From: Girardinichthys multiradiatus | Lineage: Eukaryota > Chordata > Actinopteri > Cyprinodontiformes > Goodeidae | Length of the DNA: 64,000 nucleotides | Direction of reading: 5' to 3' | Assembly: GCF_021462225.1 (NCBI RefSeq) | Contig: NC_061817.1 | Span: 14,847,810 to 14,911,809, forward strand | Part shown: positions 20,295 to 29,342 of the stretch, piece after piece | How the letters are laid out: every line of letters begins with the position of its first letter | Numbering within the stretch: position 1 is the stretch's first letter | Notes under the pieces: model-generated | What the model saw: only the letters and a program-made list of their open reading frames with translations | Told to the model about the DNA's origin: nothing | Databases searched by the model: none | Made by a program: the position numbers and the translations under genes

Positions 20295-21136
20295 ATGTAT
20301 GGAGCGTACGGGAAAACACCATACTGGGACCTCTACAGCCAGCAAGAAGAGACCGTCTTCTCTCCTGATCATGATGATAAAAGCTTCAACACCGGGCCAT
20401 ATCATCCACCTTCTCCAGACCTCTACTCACCAGCCGCCTCATCGTCGCAGCTCTTTGAGAGTCCCTATTCAGTTCAGGGACACCGACAGGATACAACCTC
20501 AGATCGTATCATCCGCCTTCACCCGGCCTCTATTCACCACTATGCGTGGCTGAGTCTGTACACACAGATATCCAACCTGAAGACAAGAGGGTGATCGTGG
20601 AGGACAAGGCAACCATCAGCTACTCACCCTCCCCACCAACTCCAGACCCGATACCTGCCCCTCAGCCTTCACCAGAGGAGGAGGAGAGTAATCAGGGTGA
20701 TGAAATTGATGGCTGGATCTCAAGCGCTCTCATCAATACGGTGAAAACAGCAATACTTCATTTATTCAACATAACCTGTTTGAACTATGTCAAAGAAACC
20801 TGTTATGGGTGCATTACGAACCACCCGAGCCAACGACAGCATCAGTGCCTGGAGATATTGGAGGAGGAGTATTACCAAGTCAACTTTCAACGCATCGTGC
20901 GACGACTCGTAAACCCCAAGCTCCTTCCTGCTATTCGGAAACTTCTGACACTTTGACGCATACAAGCAGATGACTTCAGAGTGAAAACGATTGCTGAGAC
21001 GGTTTTATATGAACTGAAATCGGTACAAGGCTTCCATAGTGCAATCACTGATATGTACGATAAGATGAGCGGTAATGATTGTCTCAAGCAGCTTAACTCT
21101 GTCTCAGAGTGCTACGATCCGATCTCAGATGATTGA
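20295..21136 (+). pseudogene. Polinton ORF B, unknown, putative zinc-binding motif, about 280 aa
   Basis: The start at ATG 20295 is chosen because copy 2 aligns from the same point (TPYWDLY versus TPYRDLY). Part 1 is Ser/Pro-rich, with a repeated YHPPSPDLYSP-like motif (once in each of two frames). The frame changes near 20480. Part 2 (to 20956) carries an acidic Pro-rich stretch and then a compact domain with ILHLFNIT and CYGCITNHPSQRQHQCLEIL, that is Cys-x2-Cys-x3-His-x5-His-x-Cys, which could bind zinc. An in-frame TGA at 20954-20956 (CGA in copy 2) precedes a last conserved block to 21136 (IQADDFRVKTIA, LKQLNSVSECY). Function is unknown. The conserved SPDLxSP repeats suggest a phosphorylated or adaptor-type N-terminus, an inference only. 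Confidence 0.7.
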
Positions 21137-21290
21137 TGACTTGTTTTGTCTTTTCTGTATTCTCTCTCAGCTTTCTACTGGTATACATATATAACAGTTT
21201 TGGTTTTTTTTTAAAGATTGCAATGTTTGAATTGATCTTTATTATCTGAATGTGTTTTTTTTTTTTTTCTGTTTCTCTATTAAATACGGG

Positions 21291-21302
21291 TATAAAATAA
21301 AA
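21291..21302 (+). promoter_or_regulatory. Overlapping TATA-like and poly(A) signals
   Basis: TATAAAATAAAA contains a TATA-like box 90 bases before the integrase start and an AATAAA (21297-21302) 160 bases after ORF B. It could end one transcript and start the next. Copy 2 shows only an A-rich tract here (28 A at 62542-62569). Confidence 0.4.
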
Positions 21303-21382
21303 AAAGAAGTATAAACATACCCTCAGGTGTTTGTTTTATTCATTATTTAACAAGTAGTCATCAGAGTGAGCATAAAACTGGG

Positions 21383-22469
21383 ATGTCTGAAAGAAGGATC
21401 ATGAAAAATGTATATTACAACCCATCAAATCCTGGAAGTTTAGGGGGTTTAGAAAGGTTGAGGAGGGTTATACAAGATGAAACGGGGAAGAAGGTAGCGG
21501 TTGAAAAAGTTAAAGATTTTTTATCGGGAGAAGATACCTATACTCTACATAAACCTGCAAGAATAAAGTTCCCGAGAAACAGAGTTTTTGTCACCAGACC
21601 ATTGAGACAGTTCCAAGCCGATCTCTGTGACATGCAAGCTCTGGCCATGGAAAATGATGGTTACAATTATTTATTAACAGTCATTGACATCTTTTCAAAG
21701 AGGGCGTAAGTACGTGTTTTAAAGAGGAAAACAGCCGCTGAGGTGGTAAAGGCTTTTGAATCAGTTTTTAAAGAAAGTCAGATCCCAAAAAAACTTCAGA
21801 CTGATGCAGGGAAAGAATATTTTAACAAGAAATTTAAGCTTCTAATGGAGAAACACGGTATTGAACATTTTGCCACAGCAAGTGAAGCAAAAGCCTTTGT
21901 GGTTGAGAGGTTTAACCGTACGTTAAAAACAAGGATGTGGGGATATTTTACTGCTAACAACACCCGGCGGTACATTGACGTCCTGCAAAATTTAACTAGA
22001 AGCTACAACCACAGCTACCACACCAGCATTAAGATGAGCCCAATGGAAGTGACTTCAGAAAATGCCTTTACAGTTTCAGAATCTGTACGATGTTACCTCC
22101 AACAGATATTGCAGGGACTCAGTGACAATGTTTAAACAGGGGGATCTTGTCAGAATATCCAAGGTACGTGGAGTGTTTGACAAAAAATACAAACAGAGTT
22201 TTACGGATGAAGTGTTTACAGTGTATGAGCGGATACCCCGATCTCCTCCTGTATACAAACTCAAAGATTTGGATGGAGAACCTATTGAGGGTTCTTTTTA
22301 CGCTGAGGAACTTCAAAAAGTAAAAATATTTAAGGACAAGATGTATCAAGTGGAGAAAATATTAAATCAACGCACCGTCAAGGGTGTCAAACAGGTTTTT
22401 GTACGCTGGAAAAATTGGCCTGAGAAATTCAACAGTTGGATCAAGTTTGATGAACTACGAAACGTATAA
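21383..22469 (+). pseudogene. int: Polinton integrase with C-terminal chromodomain
   Basis: The retroviral-type integrase core spans two in-frame pieces. The first has FQADLCDM (first catalytic Asp) and LLTVIDIFSK. The second has LQTDAGKEYF (second Asp) and VVERFNRTLK (catalytic Glu). A stop TAA at 21707-21709 splits them where the family normally continues. Copy 2 has a stop (TAG) at the same codon. A frameshift near 22090-22130 leads into the C-terminal frame (to 22469), which has FKQGDLVRISKVRG (SH3-like) and a chromodomain-like end, YQVEKILNQRTVKGVKQVFV then RWKNWPEKFNSW. It would insert the element into host DNA. As sequenced it is not a single frame. Confidence 0.88.
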
Positions 22470-22508
22470 AATAGGTGTGTACTAAAACCTAATGATTCAT
22501 ACAGCATC

Positions 22509-22765
22509 ATGGAACGCAAGGCAGAGGATGATGGTTTTTACATTACCCTTCCCTCTAATGCTAGCATGAAAGTGTTTAAAAATAATACCAGTTCGAGTTT
22601 CCGTGTAAATTTAGCTCAACATATTGATTTAGAAGGCCAATGGATGGTTGCATTAGCAGAGATTTCATACCCTCATACATGGCATAATTTACCGGATTAT
22701 GATGCCTACTTTGAATGGAGGAAGGTTGGCGATGTGGAGATCAATACGCAAAGGATCAGAAGTGG
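22509..22765 (+). CDS. Polinton capsid-like protein 1 (probable minor/penton), N-terminal part
   Basis: The ATG at 22509 follows the integrase stop by 40 bases. The preserved 85 residues include DDGFYITLPSNASM, SSFRVNLAQHI and WMVALAEISYPHTW, the start of a small beta-rich structural protein found next to the larger capsid protein in fish Polintons. The assembly gap cuts it at 22766. Copy 2 carries the same N-terminus at 63771-64000, also cut by the window end. Assignment as penton-like is from gene position and the general pattern of Polintons. Confidence 0.55.
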
Positions 22766-22865
22766 NNNNNNNNNNNNNNNNNNNNNNNNNNNNNNNNNNN
22801 NNNNNNNNNNNNNNNNNNNNNNNNNNNNNNNNNNNNNNNNNNNNNNNNNNNNNNNNNNNNNNNNN
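22766..22865. other. Assembly gap of 100 N
   Basis: Placeholder gap between the two capsid-like genes. It hides the end of the first and the start of the second. Confidence 0.99.
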
Positions 22866-24165
22866 TTTACATAACAAATCATCAGAGTGCACGCTGGCAG
22901 AGTTGGACTTATTTTCTGCCCCGATGACGCAGCTATCGATTGAAGATAAAATTTACACCGAGATCCAGCCTTTATCAGCAATCACCAATGGAGGCCCGAT
23001 CGAGTTTTTCATTCCGGGAGATGGAGAAAAGTATCTAGATCTCAACGATACGCTGTTGCATCTCAGAGTGAAAATTACTACCGAGAATGGAACAAACCTG
23101 CCGGATGATGCACCTGTAGGGCTCATCAACTACCCGTTAAACACCATCTTCAGTCAGTGTGACGTCACTCTCGGAGATCGATTGATTTCACAATCCAGCG
23201 CTACACATCCATACAGAGCCATGATTGAGACATTGTTAAACTTTTCTGAGGATTCTTTAAAAAGCCAGTTTAGCTCTGGTCTTTTTTATAAAGACACTGC
23301 AGGGGCTCAGAACTCTATTGTTACAACTAACGGCCCTAACCAAGGTCTTAACAACAGAGCAGGCTTTACGGAAAATTCCAGGGAGGTACATCTCCTAGGC
23401 CCCCTGCATGCAGACATATTTTTCTGCGAGAGACTTCTTTTAAACTCCGTTGACCTCAAAATTAAACTTACAAGAGCCAACGATGCCTTTTGTCTCATGG
23501 CAGCAAGAGACTCCACTTACAAACTCAGGATATTAGGAGCATCTCTTTTTATCAAAAAAGTTACTGTCTCTCCAGCTGTACGACTGGGGCACGCTTCAGC
23601 TTTAATGAAGGCAAATGCTCTGTATCCACTTTCACGTGTGAATGTAAAAACATATTCCATCCCTGAAAATTCAAGGGTATGCAACCAAGAGAATCTTTTC
23701 TTAAGCGTCTTTCCCAAGTATGTGGTGATTGCGTTACTGGATCATGATGCTTTTACAGGAACACGCAATCTCAATCCGTTTGACTTTAATCATTTTGATA
23801 TGGAATATTTAGCTTTGTGTAAGGATGGCAGACAAATTCCAGCTAAAGCCTTCCAGCCCAATTTTAACCAAGGTCATTCAGTGAGAGAGTATTACAACTT
23901 GTTTACGGCTACAGGACGACATCTAAAAGATCTTCCGCTGAGTATAACACGTCAGGAATTTAATCAAGGATACTCTCTATTCACATTTAATCTTAACCCG
24001 GGTGAGGACACAGATGCTCTATCTCCAGTTTCCAGTGGGAATTTAAGACTGGAAATGCGTTTCAGAAACCCGTTGCCTCATACCACCACGCTGATCCTCT
24101 ACGCTTGTTATGACTCTATTTTAGAGATTGATTCAAAGAGGCGTGTGCTGGTGGATTATTATTAA
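22866..24165 (+). CDS. Polinton capsid-like protein 2 (F54H12.2-like family)
   Basis: An uninterrupted frame of 432 residues from the gap to a stop at 24165. It begins within SSECTLAELDLFSAPMTQ and ends in DSILEIDSKRRVLVDYY. It shows features of a widespread Polinton-linked family that databases often name F54H12.2-like: an early PIEFFIPGDGEKYLDLNDT segment, a central DIFFCERLLLNSVDLKIKL segment, and repeated beta-strand-like hydrophobic patterns consistent with a jelly-roll capsid fold. It lies 11 bases before the protease gene, as in a virion morphogenesis block. The intact frame contrasts with the broken integrase. Whether it is the major or minor capsid protein I cannot decide from sequence alone. 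Confidence 0.75.
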
Positions 24166-24176
24166 TCTAATCAGAC

Positions 24177-24608
24177 ATGAATAATCATGAAATTGAGAAC
24201 ATACTGCATCATCTGCTGGGAGATTTGTTTTGCGGTGTGTGGCCGTGCGACCAGCTGCCGCTGCTAGCTGACAAATTCCCAGGGCCGGCCTACTTTATTG
24301 TGAACACACATCCTTCACACATGCCTGGAGAACACTGGTTAGCTCTGACTTTGGATGAGAATGGTCAATCCAGCTTTTTTGACTCTTATGGATTCTCTCC
24401 GGATTTCGAGTTCTACCCGTCAAGCATCGTAACATTTTTAGAAGACAGATCCTCAAAAATATTGTATCATAATAATCAGCTTCAAAACACTCTGTCCACT
24501 GTGTGCGGTCACCATTGCATTTTTTATCTATGTCATAGAGCGTGCGGATTATCACTGCAGCAAGTGTTGTCAAAATACACCGGAGATGTGATTAAGAATG
24601 ATTTGTGA
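24177..24608 (+). CDS. pro: Adenain-type cysteine protease
   Basis: Intact 143-residue frame. His53 in GEHWLAL, Asp69 in FFDSYGF, Gln103 and Cys110 in TVCGHHCIFYL match the His, acidic, oxyanion Gln and Cys order of adenovirus-type (C5) proteases. The Gln sits seven residues before the Cys, the same spacing as in adenain. The length is shorter than adenovirus protease (about 204) but normal for Polintons. In related systems the enzyme matures capsid proteins. It starts 11 bases after capsid-like gene 2 and is followed by poly(A) signals near 24820. Confidence 0.9.
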   Translation: MNNHEIENILHHLLGDLFCGVWPCDQLPLLADKFPGPAYFIVNTHPSHMPGEHWLALTLDENGQSSFFDSYGFSPDFEFYPSSIVTFLEDRSSKILYHNNQLQNTLSTVCGHHCIFYLCHRACGLSLQQVLSKYTGDVIKNDL

Positions 24609-24819
24609 AAAAATATCAGAAATGTGTCATTAATCAAAGTTGTACATTTTATACTCACGGAACATGCTCTTTGGAGATGTTTCTGGATTGTTATGGAATT
24701 TAAATTGTCTTTTTTTTTTTTTTCCATTGTTTGTTTTTTCTTATGATATAATATTTGTGTAATGATATCATATGTTAGTGTGTGAAGTAGAGAACAAAGC
24801 TAGACTTGAAAATATAATC

Positions 24820-24841
24820 AATAAATATTTTATTGAATAAA
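24820..24841. terminator. Bidirectional poly(A) signals between convergent genes
   Basis: AATAAA on the plus strand at 24820-24825, its reverse complement TTTATT at 24829-24834 and a second plus-strand AATAAA at 24836-24841 lie between the plus-strand protease and the minus-strand basic ORF. This compact arrangement ends both transcription units within 22 bases. Confidence 0.6.
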
Positions 24842-24944
24842 AGAAATAGGCTACATGTTTCATTTTCTTAAAACGGTTTATGGTGAAAATGTAATCCATC
24901 GGGGGTGGTAGTGTGTATACGAAGATACTTTTTTTGACTTCCCA

Positions 24945-25190
24945 TCAGCATTTTTGGATCTTCAGCTCGGATCTTGACCAATGGGGAGGCGAATGAGTTA
25001 TCTGCCTTCTTCTTCTTGTTCTTCTCTGCTTAATGCTGGGTGGTGTACCCCCATTTTCAATAGATGTACCCCCTGTTTTGAACTGTCTATATTCTTCACG
25101 AGCATAAGGGTTAATGACTGAAGATATGGGGATGTTTACCTCTGACAAGGTATGTAGAAAGTCTGACCACCCTTGGGGTAGCCATGCTCC
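24945..25190 (-). CDS. Reverse-strand basic protein of the Polinton, C-terminal part
   Basis: On the minus strand the open frame runs from the element break near 25190 to a stop at 24945, about 81 residues. It starts in WLPQGWSDFLHTLSEVNIP and ends with a strongly basic stretch (KQRRTRRRRQ), which could act as a nuclear localisation or DNA-binding tail. The N-terminus is missing because a LINE fragment abuts. Polintons and related viruses encode small basic virion or core proteins on either strand. Placement convergent with the protease fits that, but the identity is unproven. Confidence 0.5.
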   Translation of the reverse strand, partial: GAWLPQGWSDFLHTLSEVNIPISSVINPYAREEYRQFKTGGTSIENGGTPPSIKQRRTRRRRQITHSPPHWSRSELKIQKC

Positions 25191-25343
25191 AGATTTTTTG
25201 TGTAAATCTGGACATAATGATAGTAATTGTTATATATTCTTGTATTATACTTGATCTAATCTACATTTTGGATCCTTTTTCTTTTCCATCAATGCCATAT
25301 CCACCACTGCTTCTGGTAACATTGAACTTATTTCTTTTTCATA
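25190..25343 (-). mobile_element. Nimb/I-like LINE fragment
   Basis: Its reverse complement matches the plus-strand LINE at about 32268-32400 nearly base for base (a CCAGAAGCAGTGGTGGATAT start, then the ATAATACAAGAATATATAA string). Both ends are truncated. It separates the Polinton copy from the 5-prime LTR remnant. Confidence 0.8.
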
Positions 25344-25466
25344 TCCAGCAAAGGTCTGTATCAGCAGCTACCTTAAGAAGCCCGTGAGCTCATTAGGAGA
25401 ATGCGTTGCAGCTGCAGACAATGAGCTGCCAGAACCAACCAGAAGAGGAGGAGCAGAGATCCTACA
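25344..25466 (-). repeat. Gypsy 5-prime LTR remnant
   Basis: About 123 bases nearly identical to the outer part of the LTR at 15044-15166, with two or three differences. It ends in CCTACA at 25466, directly against GCTTC. The rest of this LTR is replaced by a LINE fragment. Confidence 0.85.
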
Positions 25467-25471
25467 GCTTC
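25467..25471. repeat. Right target-site duplication GCTTC
   Basis: Identical to 14698-14702 and directly outside the LTR remnant. Confidence 0.75.
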
Positions 25472-26564
25472 TAGATCAAACACCTATTTTTGATCCGGTT
25501 TCCACTTTGAGTTTCACTCTCGGAGAGTGCAGGGGTTTTAGACTGAGATTTGATGGCACCTAATATCCAAATCAGAATACCCCATGACACACCTCAGCTG
25601 TCAACAACTTTATGTTAACACCAGCAAGGTTTCGGGTTGTCTCATTGAGTGAATCATGTGATTCTGCATTCATACACACACCTCCTGTTTATTATCAGGC
25701 CTCTTCAAAACGCCGAGCATACCGGCTCGCGTATTCATCTGGCGCTAACATCAAGCATATCGGCTCGCGTATTTCTTTTTATACTTAGTTGGTTTTGACT
25801 TACCTGTGCATTTGTTCACACTATCTGTCGGAACGCGTTGATCCACCTTCCCGGTGCCCCTTGGTCGATTCGGCGGTTACCAACACAGAATTCACTGTGC
25901 AGGATTTTTGTTCTCCAGACGTTCTGGAGGCTGCGCAGACTGAAACCCCACACGCACCGCTGGGCCCTGGGTGGCAGATTTCCAGTGATCTGGCTCGAAG
26001 GACCAAGAAATGTTAGAGTTAGAATGCCGATAAATGCAGATAAGTGTAAAATAATACACAAGTGAACCAAGTAAGTTTGACTTGCAAGGGTGAGGCAGTC
26101 CTCTGCCAGAACAGCGACTTCCTTCTCACAAAGGGAAAATTCTTGCCCCAGCCTTTTATTTACAACTCACATTCCAACAAGCAAAAAGCGGGAATTGGTT
26201 CAGCCAATTCTTACAGAGATTTCAACTTAACAGAGTAGTCATTCCCATATATGGTATAAGCATGTCATGTCCAGGGATTGATCCACTCCAGACCACATTC
26301 CTTAACCTTCCACAAACCCTTTTACACACTAAAACCAATCACAGGAATCATCTTAACTAGAGTAGAACTTCAAACATAAACATGGTTTAAACTAAGCAAT
26401 GATAACTTATATACATTTTTCCAACATGTATAGAAATCTACTTATAAGATATGTATGATAAACAGAACTTTCATGTTACATTCACTGGATTTATGTCTCA
26501 TACCACATGCTCTAACAAACATGTAGTGATATGTAAAGTACTCCCATAGAAAGGACTCCTGGAT
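25472..26564. other. No gene recognised
   Basis: It contains two 20-base units of AGCATAYCGGCTCGCGTATT at 25716-25735 and 25754-25773, a TATA-like TTTTTATACTTAG after them, and otherwise ordinary AT-rich sequence. It could be part of an LTR, but no boundaries were found. Confidence 0.35.
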
Positions 26565-26996
26565 CAGTGCTTCTGTGTTCTTTTGTGTCTCTGCTCTGTT
26601 CTCTCAAACCCCCAGACGGTCGTGGCAGATGGCCGCTCACACTGAGCCTGGTTCTGCTGGAGGTTTCTTCCTGTTAAAAGGGAGTTTTTCCTCTCCACTG
26701 TCGCTACATGCATGCTCAATATGAGGGATTGCTGCAAAGTCAACGCCAGTCACAGTCCACTGTCTCTACAAGCTCATCTAGGAGGAGGGAATGCTACAAA
26801 TCTCTGACTGGATGCAATCTGCTGGGTTTCCTTAGACAGAAAAACTTTTTATCCAATTTGAATAAATAACTGAATCTGACTGCACTGTTCAATGGTTAGG
26901 ATTAATTGGAATGTATGTACCTGACTTTTGTGAAGTGCCTTGAGACGACATGTGTTGTGAATTGGCGCTATATAAATAAACTGAATTGAATTGAAT
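26565..26996 (+). repeat. Teleost retroposon 3-prime region with GAATT tail
   Basis: The segment holds the widespread fish repeat text beginning around CCCAGACGGTCGTGGCAGAT, a TGGAGGTTTCTTCCTGTTAA block, and a TTGGCGCTATATAAATAAAC end followed by GAATT tandem units. It lacks any coding part. The parent LINE clade is not assigned. Confidence 0.6.
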
Positions 26997-27286
26997 AATT
27001 AAACGTTTCTTTTACTGTGCTTGTTTTTTCACTCCAAAGGATGTTAATCACCTTGTATATAATTGATGCTACACAAATAAGTCTACCATACCTGACACAT
27101 ATTTGATTCTTCATTTTATCTTTAAAAAGAACAAAGCTATTAAACCACATAAGGTAAATATTGTGCTTCGGGAGAAGGAAATCAAACTCCCGGGGTCCCG
27201 TGCCAGATATTGCAAATCCAATTAGCTAGGAACTTGGTGTAAAACGTAAATAAAAACAGAAAACAATGATTTGCAAATCCTGTTAG

Positions 27287-29033
27287 ACCTATATGCAATA
27301 AAATACACTACAAAGACAAGATATTTAAGGTTCAAACTAATCAACTTTATTGTTGTTTTGCAAATATTCGCTCATTTTGAGTTTGATGCTTTCAACACAT
27401 TCCAAAAAAGCTGGGGCAGGAGCATGTTTTACACTGTGTTTTATCACGTTTCCTTTTAACAACACTCAAGCATTTGGGAACTGATTACACTATTGAATCT
27501 TTGTAGGTGGAATTCTTTCCCAATCTAGCTTGATGTACAGCTTCAATTACCCAACAGTCCAGCATCTCCGTTGTCGTATTTTGCACTTCATAATACACCA
27601 CACATTTCAATTGGAGACAGGTCTGGACTACTGGCAGACCAGTCTAGTACCAGAACTCTTTTACTACAAAGCCACACTGTTGTAACACGAGCAGAATGTG
27701 GCTTGGCATTGTCTGGTTAAAATAAGCAGAGATGTCCCTGAAAAAGATGTCGCTTGGATGGCAACAGATGTTGCTCCAAAACATGTATGTATCTTTCAGC
27801 GAGAAAATGGTGCCTTCACAGATGCCAGGGGCACTTCTGATAGGGTTAATTATTAGATTATTTTACAAGAAAGTGTTTCATACACAGTTTAAAATATACA
27901 GGTTAAAAGGTTGATGTTAGAATTTATATAAAGCTAAAAACAAGAGTCACAGTGGATTGAGAGTTAAAATGATTTATATTTCATAATTCTTATTTTTTTG
28001 TCATGATTGTTGCATTTAAAAACATTGTCGGCATAAATATGGATATTATGTGCAGTCCTGCAGTTTGGTGATTCTCAGATCGATTGCTTTTGACAGAACC
28101 GTTTTGCGCCTGCGCAGAAGAAGCTTGGTTGCTCTTTTGAATAAAGCGACATGGAATAAAGACATTGGCTGCATCTACCTTCTTCATTGGACTCAAGAGT
28201 GACCACATACCTCTTCCAAACTGCGGGAGTAGAGGGCGCAACACACTAACACAACCCATACCATCACAGATGCTGGCTTTTGAACTTTGTGCTGATCGCA
28301 ATCCCGTTAGTCCTTTTCCTCTTTGGTCTGGAGGACACAACGACCATAATTTCTACAAACAATCTGAAATGTGGACTTGTCAGACCTCAGAACACTTTTC
28401 AATTTTGCATCAGCCCATCTCAGATGAGCTCAGGTCCAGAGAAGCCTGCAGCATTTTTCTGGTTGTTGTTGATATGTGGCTTTTGCTTTGCATGGTAGAG
28501 TTTTAACTTGCACTTTTAGATGTAGCAATGAACTGTGTTAACTGACAATGGTTTTCCAGTGTTCTCGACCCCACATGGTAAAATCTGTTAAAGAATGATG
28601 TTGGTTTTTGATGCAGTGTCTCCTGAGGGATTAAAGGTCACAGACATTGAAGATGGTTTTCGGCCTTGCTGCTTACGTGCAGAGATTTCTCCAGATTCTT
28701 TTAATCTTTTGATCATATTATGGACTGTAGATGATCAAATCCATAAATCCCTTGAAATTTTATGTTTAGAAACATTGCTCTTAAACTATTTGCTCATGTA
28801 GTTGTTCACAAAGTGGTGAACCTCATCCTATCCTTGCTTGTGAACAACTGAGCCTTTCAAAGATGCTCCTATTATACTTAATAATGACACTCATCTGATA
28901 CAGTTAACCTGTTCACCTGTGAGCTTTTCTGGAATGTGTTGCAAGCATCAATTTCAAAATGATAAAAGCATAGTTTATCAGTTTAAACATTAAATGTTGT
29001 GTCTCTGGAGTGTATTCAACTGCATATAGGTTG
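27287..29033 (-). mobile_element. Decayed Tc1-type transposon with long inverted ends
   Basis: Left end ACCTATATGCAATAAAATAC and right end (reverse complement) ACCTATATGCAGTTGAATAC continue as inverted repeats for more than 100 bases. The minus strand between them keeps mutated transposase text, including a recognisable SDES-type first catalytic region near 28370-28400. Many indels show it is long dead. It lies just downstream of the galectin gene. Confidence 0.65.
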
Positions 29034-29298
29034 AATAGGTTTTATACAACTCTTCAACTTTCTTGGAAAAGGAATTTTATTTAATTTGTGCTGCTGTCCT
29101 CTCATCGATTGATTTTTTTCAGTTTGCTTTCTTGTTATACAAATTAATTCTCAAATTGTGGTTAAGATTTCAAAGTTTTAGTGGTCAAAAAACAAAATGT
29201 ATTTAATCTGAACACAATACACAACAGGGTACTTCAAGATTCATGAGCTACCTTGTACAGTAACAGTGTGTTTCCAACAACATTGGTTTGATTCATTT

Positions 29299-29304
29299 TT
29301 TATT
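29299..29304 (-). terminator. Poly(A) signal of the galectin gene
   Basis: AATAAA on the minus strand, 39 bases past the galectin stop codon. Confidence 0.55.
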
Positions 29305-29342
29305 CTGGTTATTTAAACAACAATGAATTTGTGTTATAAGCT

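Larger units (their letters stand above)
17946..25190 (+). mobile_element. Polinton/Maverick element, copy 1, right end missing
   Basis: The layout is: GC-rich terminal region, repeat-rich noncoding kilobase, ORF A (19226-20146), ORF B (20295-21136), integrase (21383-22469), capsid-like gene 1 (22509 to gap), capsid-like gene 2 (gap to 24165), adenain-type protease (24177-24608), and a convergent reverse-strand basic ORF (25190-24945). Integrase, jelly-roll-type capsid proteins and adenovirus-like protease together define Polintons (virus-like self-synthesising transposons). The expected family-B DNA polymerase, packaging ATPase and right terminal repeat are absent because the copy ends near 25190 against a LINE fragment. 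Copy 2 starts near 60050. Confidence 0.88.
14703..25466 (-). mobile_element. Ty3/gypsy chromovirus with replaced interior
   Basis: Outer ends are set by a 3-prime LTR (14703-15166), a 5-prime LTR remnant (25344-25466) and identical GCTTC duplications outside both. The polymerase region (15235 to about 17945, minus strand) keeps reverse transcriptase, RNase H, integrase and chromodomain blocks. The gag, protease, primer site and most of the 5-prime LTR are gone. In their place lie a truncated Polinton (about 17946-25190) and a fragment of a Nimb/I-like LINE (about 25190-25343). The simplest history is nested insertion followed by deletions inside an old chromovirus. Confidence 0.75.

Noticed and set aside
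19226..21136. LxCxE-type retinoblastoma-binding motif in ORF A or ORF B
   Set aside because: I looked for L-x-C-x-E in both copies and found only near misses (for example LLCET).
22330..22469. Separate chromodomain gene after the Polinton integrase
   Set aside because: It is contiguous with the integrase SH3-like region and is the normal C-terminal domain of such integrases. The break is a frameshift.
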